Notes: generated from the sequence alone by a model not told the origin. Shown: positions 43,940-55,412, numbered from the stretch's first letter. The stretch: DNA of 64,000 nucleotides from Glaciimonas sp. (GCA_012927625.1 JABBOV010000025.1:1-64000), one strand, 5' to 3'. Program-made: numbers and translations.

Positions 43940-44766
43940 TGCTTAAAGTGCGGGTACTCACAGCACTGGTATTGCTAGCGGTGCTCCTGCCAGTTTTGTT
44001 TTTAAATAATTTTCCTGCCTTAGCCGTAATTGTCGTGATTTTTTTTGCAGCAGCTTCATGGGAAAATTTTCGTCTATGCAGTAACGCTTATCCTAAAGTT
44101 ATTGCAGTATTCTGGACCGTGCTGTTTGGTTTTTTTCTTATGAACAGCAATGCGATGGCAGCGGTATTATTATTCGCATTCTGTGCAGCACTCTGGCTTT
44201 TGGTGTTTACACCGTTGCTGGCAAACGGCTTGCCTCCTTTGCAAAGTGTTCGTAGTCGGCTCCTGGCCGGTTTTTATAGCATTGCCCTACTTGGCTGCTT
44301 TGTAGCAATTGTTGCTGCATTTCGACACTCTCCGCTTTTTTTACTTTCTGTTATGGCGATAGTCTGGATTGCGGATATTGGTGCTTATTTTTCTGGTAAA
44401 GCGTTTGGCCGGCACAAATTGGCGCCATCGATTTCTCCGGGAAAAACCTGGGAAGGGGCTATCGGAGGCTGGATTGCCGTCATGCTGGCAGCGTTCATTT
44501 CGGTTCGGTTCCCGGCAATGCATGACACTTTTGCAGCAAGCCTAGTAAGATCGCATGACCGTTGGGGGCTGATAATCTTCATGGCATGCATGACGTTTTT
44601 AGTTGCCGCTAGCGTGGTTGGCGACCTGTTTGAGTCGCAACTTAAAAGACGTGCCGGAATCAAAGACAGTAGTAATCTGCTGCCAGGCCACGGCGGCGTA
44701 CTGGATCGGATTGATGCCTTAATCCCTGTTTTACCGCTAGCTGTGCTGATAAATGTATGGTTATAG
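43939..44766 (+). CDS. cdsA: Phosphatidate cytidylyltransferase
   Basis: This 275-residue membrane protein has about eight hydrophobic segments. The C-terminal signature is present as [14 protein letters not shown] and [20 protein letters not shown], followed by [20 protein letters not shown], the conserved CDP-diacylglycerol synthase motif. It makes CDP-DAG from phosphatidate and CTP for phospholipid synthesis. It is coupled to uppS by a one-base overlap. Confidence 0.95.
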   Translation: MLKVRVLTALVLLAVLLPVLFLNNFPALAVIVVIFFAAASWENFRLCSNAYPKVIAVFWTVLFGFFLMNSNAMAAVLLFAFCAALWLLVFTPLLANGLPPLQSVRSRLLAGFYSIALLGCFVAIVAAFRHSPLFLLSVMAIVWIADIGAYFSGKAFGRHKLAPSISPGKTWEGAIGGWIAVMLAAFISVRFPAMHDTFAASLVRSHDRWGLIIFMACMTFLVAASVVGDLFESQLKRRAGIKDSSNLLPGHGGVLDRIDALIPVLPLAVLINVWL

Positions 44767-44788
44767 CATTGATGTTGGAATAGAAATT

Positions 44789-45961
44789 ATGCAAAGAATT
44801 ACCATTCTCGGTTCAACCGGTTCCATTGGCGCATCAACACTGGATGTGGTTGCGCGGCATCCTGATCGTTACTCTATCCATGCGTTGACCGCGGATACCA
44901 GTGTTGATGTACTGTGCCGGCAATGTGAACAATTCAAGCCGCAAATAGCCGTGGTTGGGTCGGCGCAGGCGGCACAAAATTTATCGCAGCAGTTGCGACA
45001 AAAAGGTCTAAAAACGCAGGTTGAATTTGGGCCCGGCGCGCTGGTAGCGGTATCTTCTGATCCCGACTGTGATGTTGTCATGGCTGCAATTGTCGGCGCT
45101 GCCGGCTTGGTGCCTACAATGGCAGCAGCCCGAGCCGGTAAAAAAGTACTGTTGGCAAATAAAGAAGCGCTGGTGATGGCCGGCAAACTTTTCATGGATG
45201 CGGTGCAGGCGAATGGAGCCACACTATTGCCCATTGACAGCGAACATAATGCGATTTTCCAGTGCCTGCCAAAGACTTATCTTCGCGGACAACCAGGGCA
45301 GGGAGTTGCCAAAATATTACTAACAGCATCCGGTGGGCCGTTCTTGAATCGGCCTGTTGAGACACTGGATGTCGTGACGCCAGCAGAAGCTGTTGCGCAC
45401 CCAAAATGGGTTATGGGCAGGAAAATTTCAGTTGATTCAGCTACGATGATGAACAAGGGGCTGGAAGTTATCGAAGCGCATTGGCTGTTTGGCGCCTCAG
45501 CCGATCAAATCGAAGTTGTAATTCATCCGCAAAGCGTAATTCATTCAATGGTTTCATATATTGATGGTTCTGTTCTCGCGCAGCTAGGCAACCCTGACAT
45601 GCGCACGCCAATTGCACATGCTCTTGCCTATCCAGAGCGTATTGCATCCGGTGTGGCGCCTCTTGATCTGACTAGCATCGGGCATCTGGAATTCAAAAAG
45701 CCAAATTTTAGCCGGTTTCCGTGTCTCAAACTGGCATTTGATGCTTTACGCGCGGGCGGCTCGGCACCGGCAATTTTGAATGCCGCCAATGAAGTTGCGG
45801 TTCAGGGGTTTTTGGATGGGCATACCGGATTTCGTATGATAGATCAACTGATTGCGCGCGTAATGGATGCGTTGCCACATATTCACGTGGACAGTATCGA
45901 AAGCTTGCTGGAGCAAGACTTCGAGGCTCGCAGAATCGCCACCGGCTACATGCACTCATGA
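44789..45961 (+). CDS. dxr: 1-Deoxy-D-xylulose 5-phosphate reductoisomerase
   Basis: This 390-residue enzyme starts at ATG 44789 ([20 protein letters not shown]); the in-frame ATG at 44753 overlaps cdsA. GSTGSIG at residues 8-14 binds [20 protein letters not shown] carries the metal and substrate acidic residues, and [20 protein letters not shown] is the catalytic block. It is the second step of the MEP isoprenoid pathway, feeding uppS upstream. It overlaps rseP by 4 bases. Confidence 0.97.
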   Translation: MQRITILGSTGSIGASTLDVVARHPDRYSIHALTADTSVDVLCRQCEQFKPQIAVVGSAQAAQNLSQQLRQKGLKTQVEFGPGALVAVSSDPDCDVVMAAIVGAAGLVPTMAAARAGKKVLLANKEALVMAGKLFMDAVQANGATLLPIDSEHNAIFQCLPKTYLRGQPGQGVAKILLTASGGPFLNRPVETLDVVTPAEAVAHPKWVMGRKISVDSATMMNKGLEVIEAHWLFGASADQIEVVIHPQSVIHSMVSYIDGSVLAQLGNPDMRTPIAHALAYPERIASGVAPLDLTSIGHLEFKKPNFSRFPCLKLAFDALRAGGSAPAILNAANEVAVQGFLDGHTGFRMIDQLIARVMDALPHIHVDSIESLLEQDFEARRIATGYMHS

Positions 45962-47325
45962 GCTTACTGCAAACACTGCTTGCTTTTGTTTTTGCCATCG
46001 GGACACTTGTCATCTTCCATGAGCTGGGACATTTTTTGGTGGCCCGCCTGTGCGGGGTAAAAGTGCTACGTTTTTCGGTCGGGATGGGTAAAGTGATTTT
46101 CTCGCGCCGCTTTGGCGCAGACCAAACCGAATGGGTGATTTCAGCGTTGCCGCTGGGCGGTTATGTGAAGATGCTGGATGCCCGGGAGCAGAGTTTGGAT
46201 ACCTTGGCTCCCGAGGATAGACAACGCGAATTCACCAGCCAGAACATCTGGAAGCGCATTGCCATCGTTGCCGCCGGGCCTATTGCCAACTTTATTCTTG
46301 CCATACTGTTATTCGCTTCACTCTATACATACGGAGTTCCAGAGCCGGTTGCCAACATCCGAATTGTTCCCGAGCAATCGGTAGCATACAAGGCTGGTTT
46401 GCGCGGCGGCGAACGCGTAACGGCAGTCAATGGCGAGGCAATAGCGTTATGGTCTGACTTGCGCTGGAGGATGGTGCAGTTAGTTATCGATAAGAACGCT
46501 GCCAAGCTCGACGTTAGTTCGTCCGACCCTGCAGACCCCCAAGGAACGTTGTTAAGTACCGTTACCGTGCCTTTGGACAGTTTGACGCCGCAGGATCTGG
46601 AAGGTGATTTCTTAGGTGGACTAGGCATTTCGCTTGCGATGCCACCTGCCGTTTTGGGAAAAATTATGCCGGATGGTCCCGCTATGCATGGCGGGCTGCA
46701 TGAGGGGGATTTAATTCTGACAGTCGATGGAAAACCTGTAGTCGATGGATTGGCTTTAATAGAACTATTGCGTAGTTCTGCCAATAAGTCATTGAAGTTG
46801 ACGGGGCAAAGGGCAGGGCGCGAATTCTCTGCAACCGTTACCCCGGAAGGACAAGTGCAAGGCAGCCGGATCATCGGCAAGATCAAGGCTGAAGTGTCCA
46901 TGATCCCAGCCATGATCACCGTGCGCGCGACACCGTTTGATGCAATTATCAAGGGCGCTAACCGCACTTGGGACACTAGCGTACTGTCGCTCAAAATGCT
47001 CGGAAAGATGTTGGTGGGCGAGGTTTCCCTGAAAAACATCACAGGCCCGATCGCCATCGCCGACTATGCAGGCCAGACTGCACGTATTGGCATTGTTAGC
47101 TATATCAGTTTTATTGCATTCATCAGCATCAGTCTGGGTGTAATGAATTTGCTACCGATCCCGGTGTTGGACGGTGGACTTTTGTTGTATTATTTCGTGG
47201 AAGTTTTTACCGGACGCCCTGTTTCTGCACGTTTTGGCGAAATTGCCCAACGGGCCGGGATGGGTATTTTGATGACATTGATGCTGGTAGCTGTCTTCAA
47301 CGATATAGTGCGCCTTATTTCCTGA
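45958..47325 (+). CDS. rseP: Site-2 protease RseP
   Basis: This 455-residue inner-membrane zinc metalloprotease has HExxH (H21-E22-x2-H25) in the first segment, [17 protein letters not shown]-type domains lie in the periplasmic loop ([20 protein letters not shown]), and the C-terminal [10 protein letters not shown] motif supplies the third metal ligand. It cleaves the anti-sigma factor RseA in the envelope-stress pathway and removes signal-peptide remnants. It precedes bamA by 62 bases. Confidence 0.96.
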   Translation: MSLLQTLLAFVFAIGTLVIFHELGHFLVARLCGVKVLRFSVGMGKVIFSRRFGADQTEWVISALPLGGYVKMLDAREQSLDTLAPEDRQREFTSQNIWKRIAIVAAGPIANFILAILLFASLYTYGVPEPVANIRIVPEQSVAYKAGLRGGERVTAVNGEAIALWSDLRWRMVQLVIDKNAAKLDVSSSDPADPQGTLLSTVTVPLDSLTPQDLEGDFLGGLGISLAMPPAVLGKIMPDGPAMHGGLHEGDLILTVDGKPVVDGLALIELLRSSANKSLKLTGQRAGREFSATVTPEGQVQGSRIIGKIKAEVSMIPAMITVRATPFDAIIKGANRTWDTSVLSLKMLGKMLVGEVSLKNITGPIAIADYAGQTARIGIVSYISFIAFISISLGVMNLLPIPVLDGGLLLYYFVEVFTGRPVSARFGEIAQRAGMGILMTLMLVAVFNDIVRLIS

Positions 47326-47387
47326 GTTGATAATGATCTTGCCTAACGAGCACTCGCAAAACAAAAAATATTCATAATCGGTACCCA

Positions 47388-49730
47388 ATGAAATTATATT
47401 CTGAGCGTTTTTCCATTTCCGTTTTTCGCCGAAATCTACTTGCTATTGCTGTTTTCTCCCTGTGTGCCGGATCCGCGCTGGCGATCGAGCCATTCAAGGT
47501 GAAAGATATTCGGGTAGAAGGGATACAGCGTACTGAGGCCGGCACTGTATTTAGTTATCTTCCGGTGCGTGTCGGCGAAACTTTCACTGATGAAAAAAGT
47601 GTAACCGCGATCAAGTCTCTTTATGCAACCGGGTTCTTCAAGGATGTTCGTATTGAAGTCGATGGTGATGTGCTAGTCATCCTGGTAGTAGAACGCCCTG
47701 CGATTGCCAGCGTGGAGTTCTCAGGAATCAAGGAGTTTGACAAGGAAATGCTGACTAAGGCGTTGAAAGAGATTGGCCTGGGTGAATCACGCATTTTCGA
47801 CAAGGCTTTAGTGGATCGTGCGGAGCAGGAATTAAAGCGCCAATATCTTTCCAGAGGTTTATATGGGGTTCAAATTACTTCTACCGTCACACCGATCGAG
47901 CGTAACCGGGTAACAGTCAATTTCGCAGTGGAAGAAGGCGATATTACCCACATTAAGCAGATTAATTTTGTCGGTAATAAAGCGTTTAGCGACAGCGAAT
48001 TATTGGACTTATTAAACCTGACAACACCAGGTTGGTTTTCTTGGTACACAAAAGCTGACCAATATTCGAAACAAAAATTGGCAGGCGACATTGAAGCGCT
48101 GAAATCCTATTATCTGAATCGTGGTTATATCGAGATGCAGGTCGAATCGACGCAAGTTTCGATCACACAGGACAAAAAAGATATCTTCATCACCATCAAT
48201 ATCAATGAAGGAGAAAAATACACTGTCTCCGACGTTAAGATCGAAGGTCAAATGTTTGGCCGCGAAGCGGAATTTAATTCCCTGCTGACTTTAAAAAAAG
48301 GCGATGTCTATTCGGGCGAAAAACTGACGGCAAGCACTGCGAAAATATCAGAACGCATGGGTAACTTTGGTTATGCTTTCGCTAACGTTAATGCCAATCC
48401 GCAAATTAATCGCGAGAAAAAGGAAGTCGCGCTGACGATTTTCCTGGATCCTGGTAAGCGCGTCTATGTTCGGCGCATTAACCTTGCCGGCAATACAAAG
48501 ACGCGCGATGAGGTGATCCGACGCGAATTCCGGCAATTTGAGGATGCATGGTATGACGGCACAAAAATCAGACTTTCCCGAGATCGAGTGGATCGTCTCG
48601 GCTTCTTCAAGGAAGTAAATATTGAAACACCGGAAGTGCCCGGCAGTACCGATCAGGTCGATATCAATATGGCGGTAGTAGAAAAACCGACTGGTAATTT
48701 GCTACTGGGTGCCGGTTTTTCCAGTAGCGAGAAGCTGACGCTGACAGGCTCCATCCAGCAAGCCAATGCCTTTGGCACCGGCAATACGGTAGGGCTGGAT
48801 GTCAATACCAGCAAACGCAATCGTACGTTAGCATTGTCACAAACTGATCCGTATTTCACCAAAGATGGTGTTAGTCGCAGCTATGAACTGTTTTATCGCA
48901 CCACGCGTCCAGCTGAAACCTATACATACGACTATAGGGTGGTAACCTCGGGTGGCAGTATACGATTTGGTGTGCCATTCTCCGAACTGGATACCGTATT
49001 TTTCGGCATCGGCGCAGAACGAACAGCAGTTGAAACTTTTACAAGCAGCCCGGACAGATGGCAGGAATTCGTGAAAGATAACGGCGATCCATCTGGTATA
49101 GGGAAAGCTACTACAACGTCATTTCCTTTAACCGCGGCATGGCAACGTGACGGGCGCGATAGCGCGATAGCGCCTAATAAGGGACGCTATCAACGCGCGA
49201 ATCTCGAGCTGTCAGTGATCGGCACCCTGGGTTATTACCGTGCCGTATATCAAGATCAATACTTCCTGCCGATTAACCGTACCATGACGCTGGCATTGAA
49301 TGGCGAAGTTGATTACGGTCATGGATTAAGAGGCAATAAGTACCCAATTTTCAAAAATTTCTACGCTGGCGGTATCGGATCTGTGCGCGGCTATGAAGGC
49401 TCATCACTGGGTGTGGGAACCAACATTGATCGCGTAACCGGGGAATCTCTGGGCGGCTCAACCCGCCTGATTGCAAATGCCGAGTTGCAATTTCCATTTC
49501 CTGGTTCGGGAAATGACCGGACCTTGCGCTGGTTTACCTTTTTTGATGCGGGCAACGTGTTTGCAGAAGGGCAAAAAATCAGTGCTTCGGATTTACGTAC
49601 CTCAGTGGGGATCGGTTTGAGCTGGATATCACCTATTGGCCCGCTGAAATTAAGTTATGGCAAACCCATGAATGCCACGTCTACCGACCGTAAGCAGAAT
49701 TTCCAATTCCAGCTGGGTACCGGGTTCTAA
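47388..49730 (+). CDS. bamA: Outer membrane assembly factor BamA
   Basis: This 780-residue protein has a signal peptide cleaved near GSALA-IEPFKV. Five POTRA domains (about 35-430) begin with IRVEGIQRTEAGTVFSYLPV and include the typical IKxIxFxGN turn IKQINFVGNKAF. A C-terminal 16-strand barrel carries GIGSVRGYEGSSLG (the RGF/RGY loop 6 motif) and ends with phenylalanine in FQFQLGTGF, the outer-membrane insertion signal. It folds outer-membrane proteins in the BAM complex. Placement after rseP and before skp is conserved. Confidence 0.97.
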   Translation: MKLYSERFSISVFRRNLLAIAVFSLCAGSALAIEPFKVKDIRVEGIQRTEAGTVFSYLPVRVGETFTDEKSVTAIKSLYATGFFKDVRIEVDGDVLVILVVERPAIASVEFSGIKEFDKEMLTKALKEIGLGESRIFDKALVDRAEQELKRQYLSRGLYGVQITSTVTPIERNRVTVNFAVEEGDITHIKQINFVGNKAFSDSELLDLLNLTTPGWFSWYTKADQYSKQKLAGDIEALKSYYLNRGYIEMQVESTQVSITQDKKDIFITININEGEKYTVSDVKIEGQMFGREAEFNSLLTLKKGDVYSGEKLTASTAKISERMGNFGYAFANVNANPQINREKKEVALTIFLDPGKRVYVRRINLAGNTKTRDEVIRREFRQFEDAWYDGTKIRLSRDRVDRLGFFKEVNIETPEVPGSTDQVDINMAVVEKPTGNLLLGAGFSSSEKLTLTGSIQQANAFGTGNTVGLDVNTSKRNRTLALSQTDPYFTKDGVSRSYELFYRTTRPAETYTYDYRVVTSGGSIRFGVPFSELDTVFFGIGAERTAVETFTSSPDRWQEFVKDNGDPSGIGKATTTSFPLTAAWQRDGRDSAIAPNKGRYQRANLELSVIGTLGYYRAVYQDQYFLPINRTMTLALNGEVDYGHGLRGNKYPIFKNFYAGGIGSVRGYEGSSLGVGTNIDRVTGESLGGSTRLIANAELQFPFPGSGNDRTLRWFTFFDAGNVFAEGQKISASDLRTSVGIGLSWISPIGPLKLSYGKPMNATSTDRKQNFQFQLGTGF

Positions 49731-49786
49731 TTTATACGACTTAAACACTATGACGGCCCCGGCCGTTTGACTCTTGGAGAATACAC

Positions 49787-50296
49787 TTGAAGTTTCTAAC
49801 TACATCATCATCAAAAATCGTTGGCGCTATATTGCTATGCATGGCCGTAAATGTGCATGCGCAAGAGTCCAAGATCGGCTTGATCAACTCCCAGCGCGTG
49901 ATGCGTGAATCGGCCCCGGCCAAGGCGGCTGAAACAAAAATCGAGCAGGAATTTTCAAAGCGCCAGAAAGAATTGCTTGATTCTTCGAGCCGAATCAAAA
50001 CTCTGGCAGAAAAACTCGATAAGGATTCGGCGGTAATCTCCGAATCAGATCGGATCCGGCGTCAGCGGGAGCTAAGCGACATGGATCAAGACTTTCAGCG
50101 CAAGCAACGTGCATTCAGCGAAGATTTGAACCTGCGCCGCAATGAAGAAATTGCTATCGTGGTTGAACGCGCAAACAAGGCAATCAAGCAGATTGCAGAA
50201 GCTGAAAAATACGACATCATTTTTCAGGATGCTGCGTACTTCAATCCGCGTATCGATGTCACTGAAAAAGTGCTGAAAATCCTCAACAAGAAGTAA
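49787..50296 (+). CDS. skp: Periplasmic chaperone Skp/OmpH
   Basis: This 169-residue protein has a TTG start (49787) behind TTGGAGA and a signal peptide cleaved after NVHA. The mature part KIGLINSQRVMRESAPAKAA and the long coiled-coil tentacle helices (about 45-125, rich in K, E, Q and R) are typical of the Skp trimer, with the C-terminal YFNPRIDVTEKVLKIL closing the body. It carries unfolded outer-membrane proteins across the periplasm to BamA, encoded just upstream. Confidence 0.93.
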   Translation: MKFLTTSSSKIVGAILLCMAVNVHAQESKIGLINSQRVMRESAPAKAAETKIEQEFSKRQKELLDSSSRIKTLAEKLDKDSAVISESDRIRRQRELSDMDQDFQRKQRAFSEDLNLRRNEEIAIVVERANKAIKQIAEAEKYDIIFQDAAYFNPRIDVTEKVLKILNKK

Positions 50297-50314
50297 TTTC
50301 ATGAAAAAACCACT

Positions 50315-51385
50315 ATGAGCATTCGACTTGGTGTATTGGTCGAACGCTTGGGTGGGCAATTGATGGGCGATCCGAACACAGAAGTGTTCGGCATTGCGCC
50401 TTTGGATGACGCCAACGCGTCGCACATCACATTTCTCTCTAATCCCAAGCTTCGGACCCAGGCGGCGCACACGCAAGCGGCCGCCATAATCCTATCGGCT
50501 TCAAATGCCGCGGCAATCGGCCCCGAATATCAGGGTGCGCGGATTGTGGCAGATAATCCCTACGCGTATTTTGCCAGAGCAGCACAATGGTTTGCCGCGG
50601 AAAGCGCACCTCCGCTAGCAGCCGGCATTGATGCGAGTGCGCATTTGGATGCTAGCGCCACGATTGCAGCGACCGCATTCATCGGTCCCCATGTGACGAT
50701 TGAAGCAGGGGCTCAGGTTGGCGACCATGCGGTGATTGATGCTGGCTGTTTTATTGGACGCGGCGCCAAAATCGGTGCCGGCACCCATTTTTTTGCCCAT
50801 GTGACATTCCACGCCGGATGTGAAATCGGGCAGCGCGGCATTCTCCATTCCGGCGCCGTGATAGGCACTGACGGCTTTGGTTTTGCCAATGACGGTGGGA
50901 CGTGGATCAAGATTCCGCAGACCGGGCGTGTGATCATCGGCGACGATGTCGACATCGGTGCCAATACCTGCATTGATCGTGGCGCTCTGACGGATACCAT
51001 CATCGAGAACGGCGTTAAGCTGGATAACCAAATTCAAATCGGCCACAACTGCCATATCGGCGCGCACACTGCAATGGCGGGTTGTGTCGGCGTGGCCGGT
51101 AGCGCCACAATTGGCAAATATTGTACTTTTGGCGGCGCGGCAATGGTGCTTGGTCACCTGAGCATCGCCGACAACGTGCATATTTCTTCCGGTAGCATGG
51201 TATCGCGCTCAATCCGGGAGGCCGGACAATACACCGGCTTTTACCCGCTGGCCAAGAATGCCGATTGGGAAAAGTCCGCTGCCATCGTGCGTAACCTGAC
51301 ATCGATGCGTGAAAAAATCCGCAACCTGGAAAAAACCGTGCAGTTGCTTACAAAATCGCTTACAGACAAGAGTCAAGAATCATGA
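50315..51385 (+). CDS. lpxD: UDP-3-O-acyl-glucosamine N-acyltransferase
   Basis: This 356-residue enzyme has an N-terminal uridine-binding domain ([20 protein letters not shown]) and a long left-handed beta-helix of hexapeptide repeats (about 105-320, with [20 protein letters not shown]). The catalytic histidine lies in GIGHNCH-like [18 protein letters not shown]. It is the third step of lipid A synthesis. Its stop overlaps fabZ by 4 bases. Confidence 0.96.
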   Translation: MSIRLGVLVERLGGQLMGDPNTEVFGIAPLDDANASHITFLSNPKLRTQAAHTQAAAIILSASNAAAIGPEYQGARIVADNPYAYFARAAQWFAAESAPPLAAGIDASAHLDASATIAATAFIGPHVTIEAGAQVGDHAVIDAGCFIGRGAKIGAGTHFFAHVTFHAGCEIGQRGILHSGAVIGTDGFGFANDGGTWIKIPQTGRVIIGDDVDIGANTCIDRGALTDTIIENGVKLDNQIQIGHNCHIGAHTAMAGCVGVAGSATIGKYCTFGGAAMVLGHLSIADNVHISSGSMVSRSIREAGQYTGFYPLAKNADWEKSAAIVRNLTSMREKIRNLEKTVQLLTKSLTDKSQES

Positions 51386-51852
51386 AAACCCTCGATATCA
51401 ATCAAATCAAACAATATCTGCCGCACCGCTACCCGATGTTGCTAGTCGATCGCGTGCTGGACTGGGAGGCAGGAAAACGCATCACTGCGATCAAGAATGT
51501 CACGGTCAATGAAGAATTTTTCAATGGACATTTTCCAAACAAGCCGGTGATGCCGGGTGTGTTGATGATCGAGGCAATGGCACAGACCGCCGCTATTCTG
51601 TCGTTTTTGACCATGGACATGAAGCCGGACGCAGACACTATCGTGTATTTTCTCGGCATCGATGGCGCACGTTTCAAACGGCCGGTGGAACCCGGCGATC
51701 AACTCAGGATGGAGGTTGAAATCCTGCGAGTGGCGCGCGGCATCTGGAAATATGCAGTCAAAGGCACCGTAGATGGCCAACTCGCGGTTGAGGCTGAACT
51801 AATGTGCACCATGCGCACCGCCGCAGATGCTAGCAAGGCTGCGGGTCAGTAA
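51382..51852 (+). CDS. fabZ: 3-Hydroxyacyl-ACP dehydratase FabZ
   Basis: This 156-residue hotdog dehydratase has active-site His50 in [19 protein letters not shown] and Glu64 in the same block, preceded by [20 protein letters not shown]. It dehydrates 3-hydroxyacyl-ACP in fatty acid synthesis and competes with LpxD and LpxA for the same acyl substrates, which explains the conserved gene order. It overlaps lpxA by one base. Confidence 0.97.
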   Translation: MKTLDINQIKQYLPHRYPMLLVDRVLDWEAGKRITAIKNVTVNEEFFNGHFPNKPVMPGVLMIEAMAQTAAILSFLTMDMKPDADTIVYFLGIDGARFKRPVEPGDQLRMEVEILRVARGIWKYAVKGTVDGQLAVEAELMCTMRTAADASKAAGQ

Positions 51853-52640
51853 TGGCGGGGATTCATTCCACTGCACTGGTTGATACAAAAGCGCAACTGG
51901 ATAGTTCCGTCGAAGTCGGGCCATATTCGGTCATCGGACCGAACGTCAGCATCGCCGCCGGCACCAAAATCGGCTCGCATGTCGTCATTGACGGCGATAC
52001 CAGCATCGGGCGCGACAATATTTTTTTTCAGTTCACCTCGATCGGCGCCGCGCCCCAGGATAAGAAATATGCGGGTGAGCCGACTCGGCTGGAAATCGGC
52101 GACCGCAATACGATTCGTGAATTCTGTACGCTCAACCGCGGCACCGCACAGGATGCCGGCGTCACTCGGCTTGGCAATGACAACTGGATCATGGCCTACG
52201 TCCATATTGCACATGACTGCCAGTTGGGCAATGACATCATTTTAGCCAATAATGCGACCTTGGCCGGACATGTGCATTTGGGTGACTGGGTGTTTCTCGG
52301 TGGTTTTACGACCGTCCATCAGTATTGCCACATCGGCGCGCATGCGATGACCGCGTTTACCGCAGCGGTCAGCCAGGATGTGCCGCCGTTCGTTACTGCC
52401 GCCGGCAATCGTGCGGTGCCAGCCGGAATCAATAGCGAAGGCCTCAAACGGCGCGGCTTTAGCAGCGAGCAGATTATGGCAATCAAGCGCGGCTATAAAT
52501 TGATTTACCGCGCCGGATTGCCACTCGACGCTGCCCAGTCCGCACTATTGGAAGAAGAATCAAAATCCCCGCAAGCCGCGCAATACTTGCGTTTGATGCG
52601 TGAATTCATTGGCGCATCCTCCCGTAGCATCATCCGTTAA
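51852..52640 (+). CDS. lpxA: UDP-GlcNAc O-acyltransferase LpxA
   Basis: This 262-residue left-handed beta-helix protein has [19 protein letters not shown] and many hexapeptide repeats. The catalytic histidine lies in [13 protein letters not shown] (about H121), and [20 protein letters not shown] follows. It transfers 3-hydroxyacyl from ACP to UDP-GlcNAc, the first step of lipid A synthesis. It is followed by lpxB after 7 bases. Confidence 0.97.
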   Translation: MAGIHSTALVDTKAQLDSSVEVGPYSVIGPNVSIAAGTKIGSHVVIDGDTSIGRDNIFFQFTSIGAAPQDKKYAGEPTRLEIGDRNTIREFCTLNRGTAQDAGVTRLGNDNWIMAYVHIAHDCQLGNDIILANNATLAGHVHLGDWVFLGGFTTVHQYCHIGAHAMTAFTAAVSQDVPPFVTAAGNRAVPAGINSEGLKRRGFSSEQIMAIKRGYKLIYRAGLPLDAAQSALLEEESKSPQAAQYLRLMREFIGASSRSIIR

Positions 52641-52647
52641 CACAATC

Positions 52648-53805
52648 ATGAATACCGCTATTGACAAGACCATCGCGATGGTGGCCGGCGAGAGTTCCGG
52701 CGACCTGCTGGCGAGCCGATTGTTGTCGGGTCTGCGGGTGCATCTGCCGCAAACCCGCATACACGGTATCGGTGGCATCAAAATGGCGGAGCAGGGCTTT
52801 GTCAGCGATTGGCCGATGGAGAAACTGACGGTGCGCGGCCTGTTTGAAGTGATTCCGCGTTATCGCGAGATCAAGTCGATCCAGAACACTTTGCGCGATC
52901 AGTTGTTGGCTGAAAAGCCGGCAGTTTTCATCGGCGTCGATTATCCGGGCTTCAATCTCGGCCTGGAAATGCAATTAAAGCGCGCCGGCATACCGACCGT
53001 ACATTTTATCGGCCCACAAATCTGGGCCTGGCGTGGCGGACGCATCAAGAAAATCGCCAAAGCGGTATCGCACATGCTGGTTGTGTTTCCCTTCGAGGAA
53101 GCCATTTATCGCCAGGCAGGCATCCCGGTTACCTACGTCGGCCATCCGCTGGCAGAAGTGATTCCGTTGTTGCCGGATGTTGCGGCAGCAAGATCTGCAT
53201 TGCATTTGCCGTTGGCTGCAAAGGTGGTGGCGATTTTGCCCGGCAGTCGCATCTCGGAACTCAAATACAACACCGAAGCCTTTATCGGTGCGGCAAAATT
53301 GCTGGCACAGCGCGAGCCCGGCTTGTGCTTTGTGGTGCCGATGGCAGGCGCGCAGCAGCGCGATTATTTTGTGCAATTGCTGGCGCAAGTCGGTTTGGCC
53401 GACGTTCCGCTGCAATTGGTTGATGGCCAGTCGCATACCGTGCTGGCGGCGGCCGATGCGGTGCTGGTGGCTTCCGGCACCGCATCGCTTGAAGTCGCCT
53501 TGTTCAAAAAACCAATGGTCATCGCGTACCGGATGATGCGCGCTTCCTGGGAAATCATGCGCCACATGGGATATCAACCGTGGATAGGGTTGCCGAATAT
53601 CCTGGCGCGGGAATTTCTGGTGCCTGAATTGTTGCAGGATGCCGCCACGCCGCAAGCTCTGGCCGATGCGCTCTGGCAGCAATTGACCGATGTCAGCCTG
53701 CAAGCGTCCTTGCAGCAACGTTTTACCGAGATGCATCATGCACTGTTGCGCAATACCGCCAAGGAAAGCGCACAGGCGGTCTTGCAGGTGATGAACGCTG
53801 GATAG
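52648..53805 (+). CDS. lpxB: Lipid-A-disaccharide synthase
   Basis: This 385-residue GT-19 glycosyltransferase uses ATG 52648; the frame open from 52600 overlaps lpxA. Landmarks are IAMVAGESSGDLLASRLLSGL, GIGGIKMAEQGF, HFIGPQIWAWRGGRIKKI and ILPGSRISELKYNTEAFIGA, plus the C-terminal DAVLVASGTASLEVALFKKPMV donor-binding region. It forms the lipid A disaccharide at the membrane. Confidence 0.96.
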   Translation: MNTAIDKTIAMVAGESSGDLLASRLLSGLRVHLPQTRIHGIGGIKMAEQGFVSDWPMEKLTVRGLFEVIPRYREIKSIQNTLRDQLLAEKPAVFIGVDYPGFNLGLEMQLKRAGIPTVHFIGPQIWAWRGGRIKKIAKAVSHMLVVFPFEEAIYRQAGIPVTYVGHPLAEVIPLLPDVAAARSALHLPLAAKVVAILPGSRISELKYNTEAFIGAAKLLAQREPGLCFVVPMAGAQQRDYFVQLLAQVGLADVPLQLVDGQSHTVLAAADAVLVASGTASLEVALFKKPMVIAYRMMRASWEIMRHMGYQPWIGLPNILAREFLVPELLQDAATPQALADALWQQLTDVSLQASLQQRFTEMHHALLRNTAKESAQAVLQVMNAG

Positions 53806-53822
53806 CAATTAATACACCATAC

Positions 53823-53890
53823 TGTAATTTTCAGTTGTGCAATTAATATATGCAGAATTCACAGTGTTTTTTTATATACTCCCTATTTTA
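53823..53890 (+). repeat. Conserved intergenic motif, copy 3
   Basis: TGTAATTTT, then GCAGA 29 bases on at 53852, then 19 bases and ATAC-T-CCCTATTTTA. It lies 24 bases before the rnhB start, between lpxB and rnhB, so it is within the leader of rnhB. Confidence 0.65.
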
Positions 53891-53913
53891 TTATTTTCGT
53901 TAAATTTTTTAAA

Positions 53914-54540
53914 GTGATCAGCGTGCAAAAATTGGAACAATTCCTGTTGTCGATTGAGCTTGACAACACGTTGATGTGTGGTGTCGATGAAGCCGGGCGG
54001 GGGCCGCTGGCGGGGCCTGTATTCGCCGCCGCCGTCATTCTCGATCCGACCCGGCCGATCGAAGGCTTGCGCGATTCAAAGAAACTGACGGCGGCGCGGC
54101 GCGAGGTGCTGGCGCTCCAGATCCGGCAGCGTGCGCTGGCCTGGTCGATTGCCCAGTGCTCCGAGGAGGAAATCGATCGCCTGAATATTCTGCAAGCCAC
54201 CATGCTGGCGATGCGCCGTGCGGTCGAAGGGCTTTCGACCCAGCCGACGCTGGCGCTGATCGATGGTAATCGCTGTCCTGTGATGACCCTGCATTGTGAA
54301 GCGATTATCAAAGGCGACGACAAGGTGCCTGCCATTTCGGCCGCCTCGATTCTGGCCAAAACTGCGCGTGACGCAGCATTGCTCACACTGCACCAGCAAT
54401 TTCCGCAATATGCATTTGACCAGCACAAAGGGTATCCGACTGCCTTGCATCTGGCCCGGTTGCGCGAACATGGGGTGTCGCCGGTGCATCGTAAATCGTA
54501 TGCGCCGGTGCGCGCATTGCTGGTTGTGGAGCACCCATGA
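53914..54540 (+). CDS. rnhB: Ribonuclease HII
   Basis: This 208-residue RNase HII starts at GTG 53914 or at GTG 53923. Catalytic D25 and E26 lie in [20 protein letters not shown], with further acidic residues in ALIDGNRC and [33 protein letters not shown] is the family C-terminal block. It removes RNA and single ribonucleotides from DNA. It overlaps the next gene by 4 bases. Confidence 0.95.
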   Translation: MISVQKLEQFLLSIELDNTLMCGVDEAGRGPLAGPVFAAAVILDPTRPIEGLRDSKKLTAARREVLALQIRQRALAWSIAQCSEEEIDRLNILQATMLAMRRAVEGLSTQPTLALIDGNRCPVMTLHCEAIIKGDDKVPAISAASILAKTARDAALLTLHQQFPQYAFDQHKGYPTALHLARLREHGVSPVHRKSYAPVRALLVVEHP

Positions 54541-55319
54541 AACCGATTTCTTCGCGCGACAACCCGCTTTACAAGGAACTCAAACAGCTGGCGACCAGTT
54601 CGCAAGCCCGGCGCAAGACGCAACGCACATTGCTAGACGGCATCCATTTGTGCGAAGTTTATCTTGATCAAATCGGCGCTCCGCCCTTGTGCATCGTCAG
54701 CGATAGCGCAGTCTCGCAACACGAAGTCACGTCGATCCTGCAACGCTGCGAAGAAGGTGGAGCGCAATGCATTTTGCTGCCGGATGCACTTTTCAAAGCT
54801 ATTAGCCAGGTCGAACATGGCATTGGCCTGCTGTTCGTGGTCGATACCCCGGCACAAGACGCGCTCTTGCGTTTGTCCGGCAACGCTGTGCTGCTGGATC
54901 GATTGCAAGACCCGGGTAATCTCGGCTCGATTTTGCGTAGCGCCGCCGCCGCAGGCATCGCTGACGTTTTTTGCAGCACCGGCACCGCCTTCGCTTGGTC
55001 GCCAAAAGTATTGCGGGCGGGCATGGGCGCGCACTTTCACCTGCGTATCGCAGAGGATGTCGATCTGGTGCAGTTATTGCAATCTGCCAGCATACCGGTG
55101 CTGGCGACCAGTTCCCATGCAGAAGCCGCCATTTACGATATCGATTTACAGCAACCTGTGGCATGGCTGTTCGGCCACGAAGGGCAAGGAATTTCCGATC
55201 AACTGATGATGCTGACCACGCACCAGGTCGGGATTCCGCACTTCGGTCAGATGGAATCCCTGAATGTGGCGGCTAGTGCGGCAGTCTGTTTTTTTGAGCA
55301 AGTCAGGCAAAGACGCTAG
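54537..55319 (+). CDS. TrmH/SpoU-family RNA methyltransferase
   Basis: This 260-residue SPOUT enzyme has an N-terminal substrate-binding part with [20 protein letters not shown] and the knot domain with [20 protein letters not shown] (motif 1). [14 protein letters not shown] is motif 2, and [22 protein letters not shown] is motif 3. It 2'-O-methylates rRNA or tRNA with SAM. Annotating it as RlmB or TrmH specifically would need a comparison, so no symbol is given. Confidence 0.9.
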   Translation: MKPISSRDNPLYKELKQLATSSQARRKTQRTLLDGIHLCEVYLDQIGAPPLCIVSDSAVSQHEVTSILQRCEEGGAQCILLPDALFKAISQVEHGIGLLFVVDTPAQDALLRLSGNAVLLDRLQDPGNLGSILRSAAAAGIADVFCSTGTAFAWSPKVLRAGMGAHFHLRIAEDVDLVQLLQSASIPVLATSSHAEAAIYDIDLQQPVAWLFGHEGQGISDQLMMLTTHQVGIPHFGQMESLNVAASAAVCFFEQVRQRR

Positions 55320-55324
55320 ATTTC

Positions 55325-55380
55325 AGTAGTGCAGGCCTCCGTGCCTGCACCGGGCCGCAGGCACGGAGGCCTGCACTACT
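55325..55380. repeat. Perfect 24-bp inverted repeat
   Basis: AGTAGTGCAGGCCTCCGTGC followed by CTGC, then an 8-base loop, then its exact complement, 56 bases in all. It lies just after the RNA methyltransferase gene and before the convergent ppsR gene. A bidirectional terminator or a dispersed palindromic repeat are both possible; there is no flanking T run. Confidence 0.8.
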
Positions 55381-55412
55381 GAACAACAATATTTTCGTCA
55401 GTTCTGAATTCC

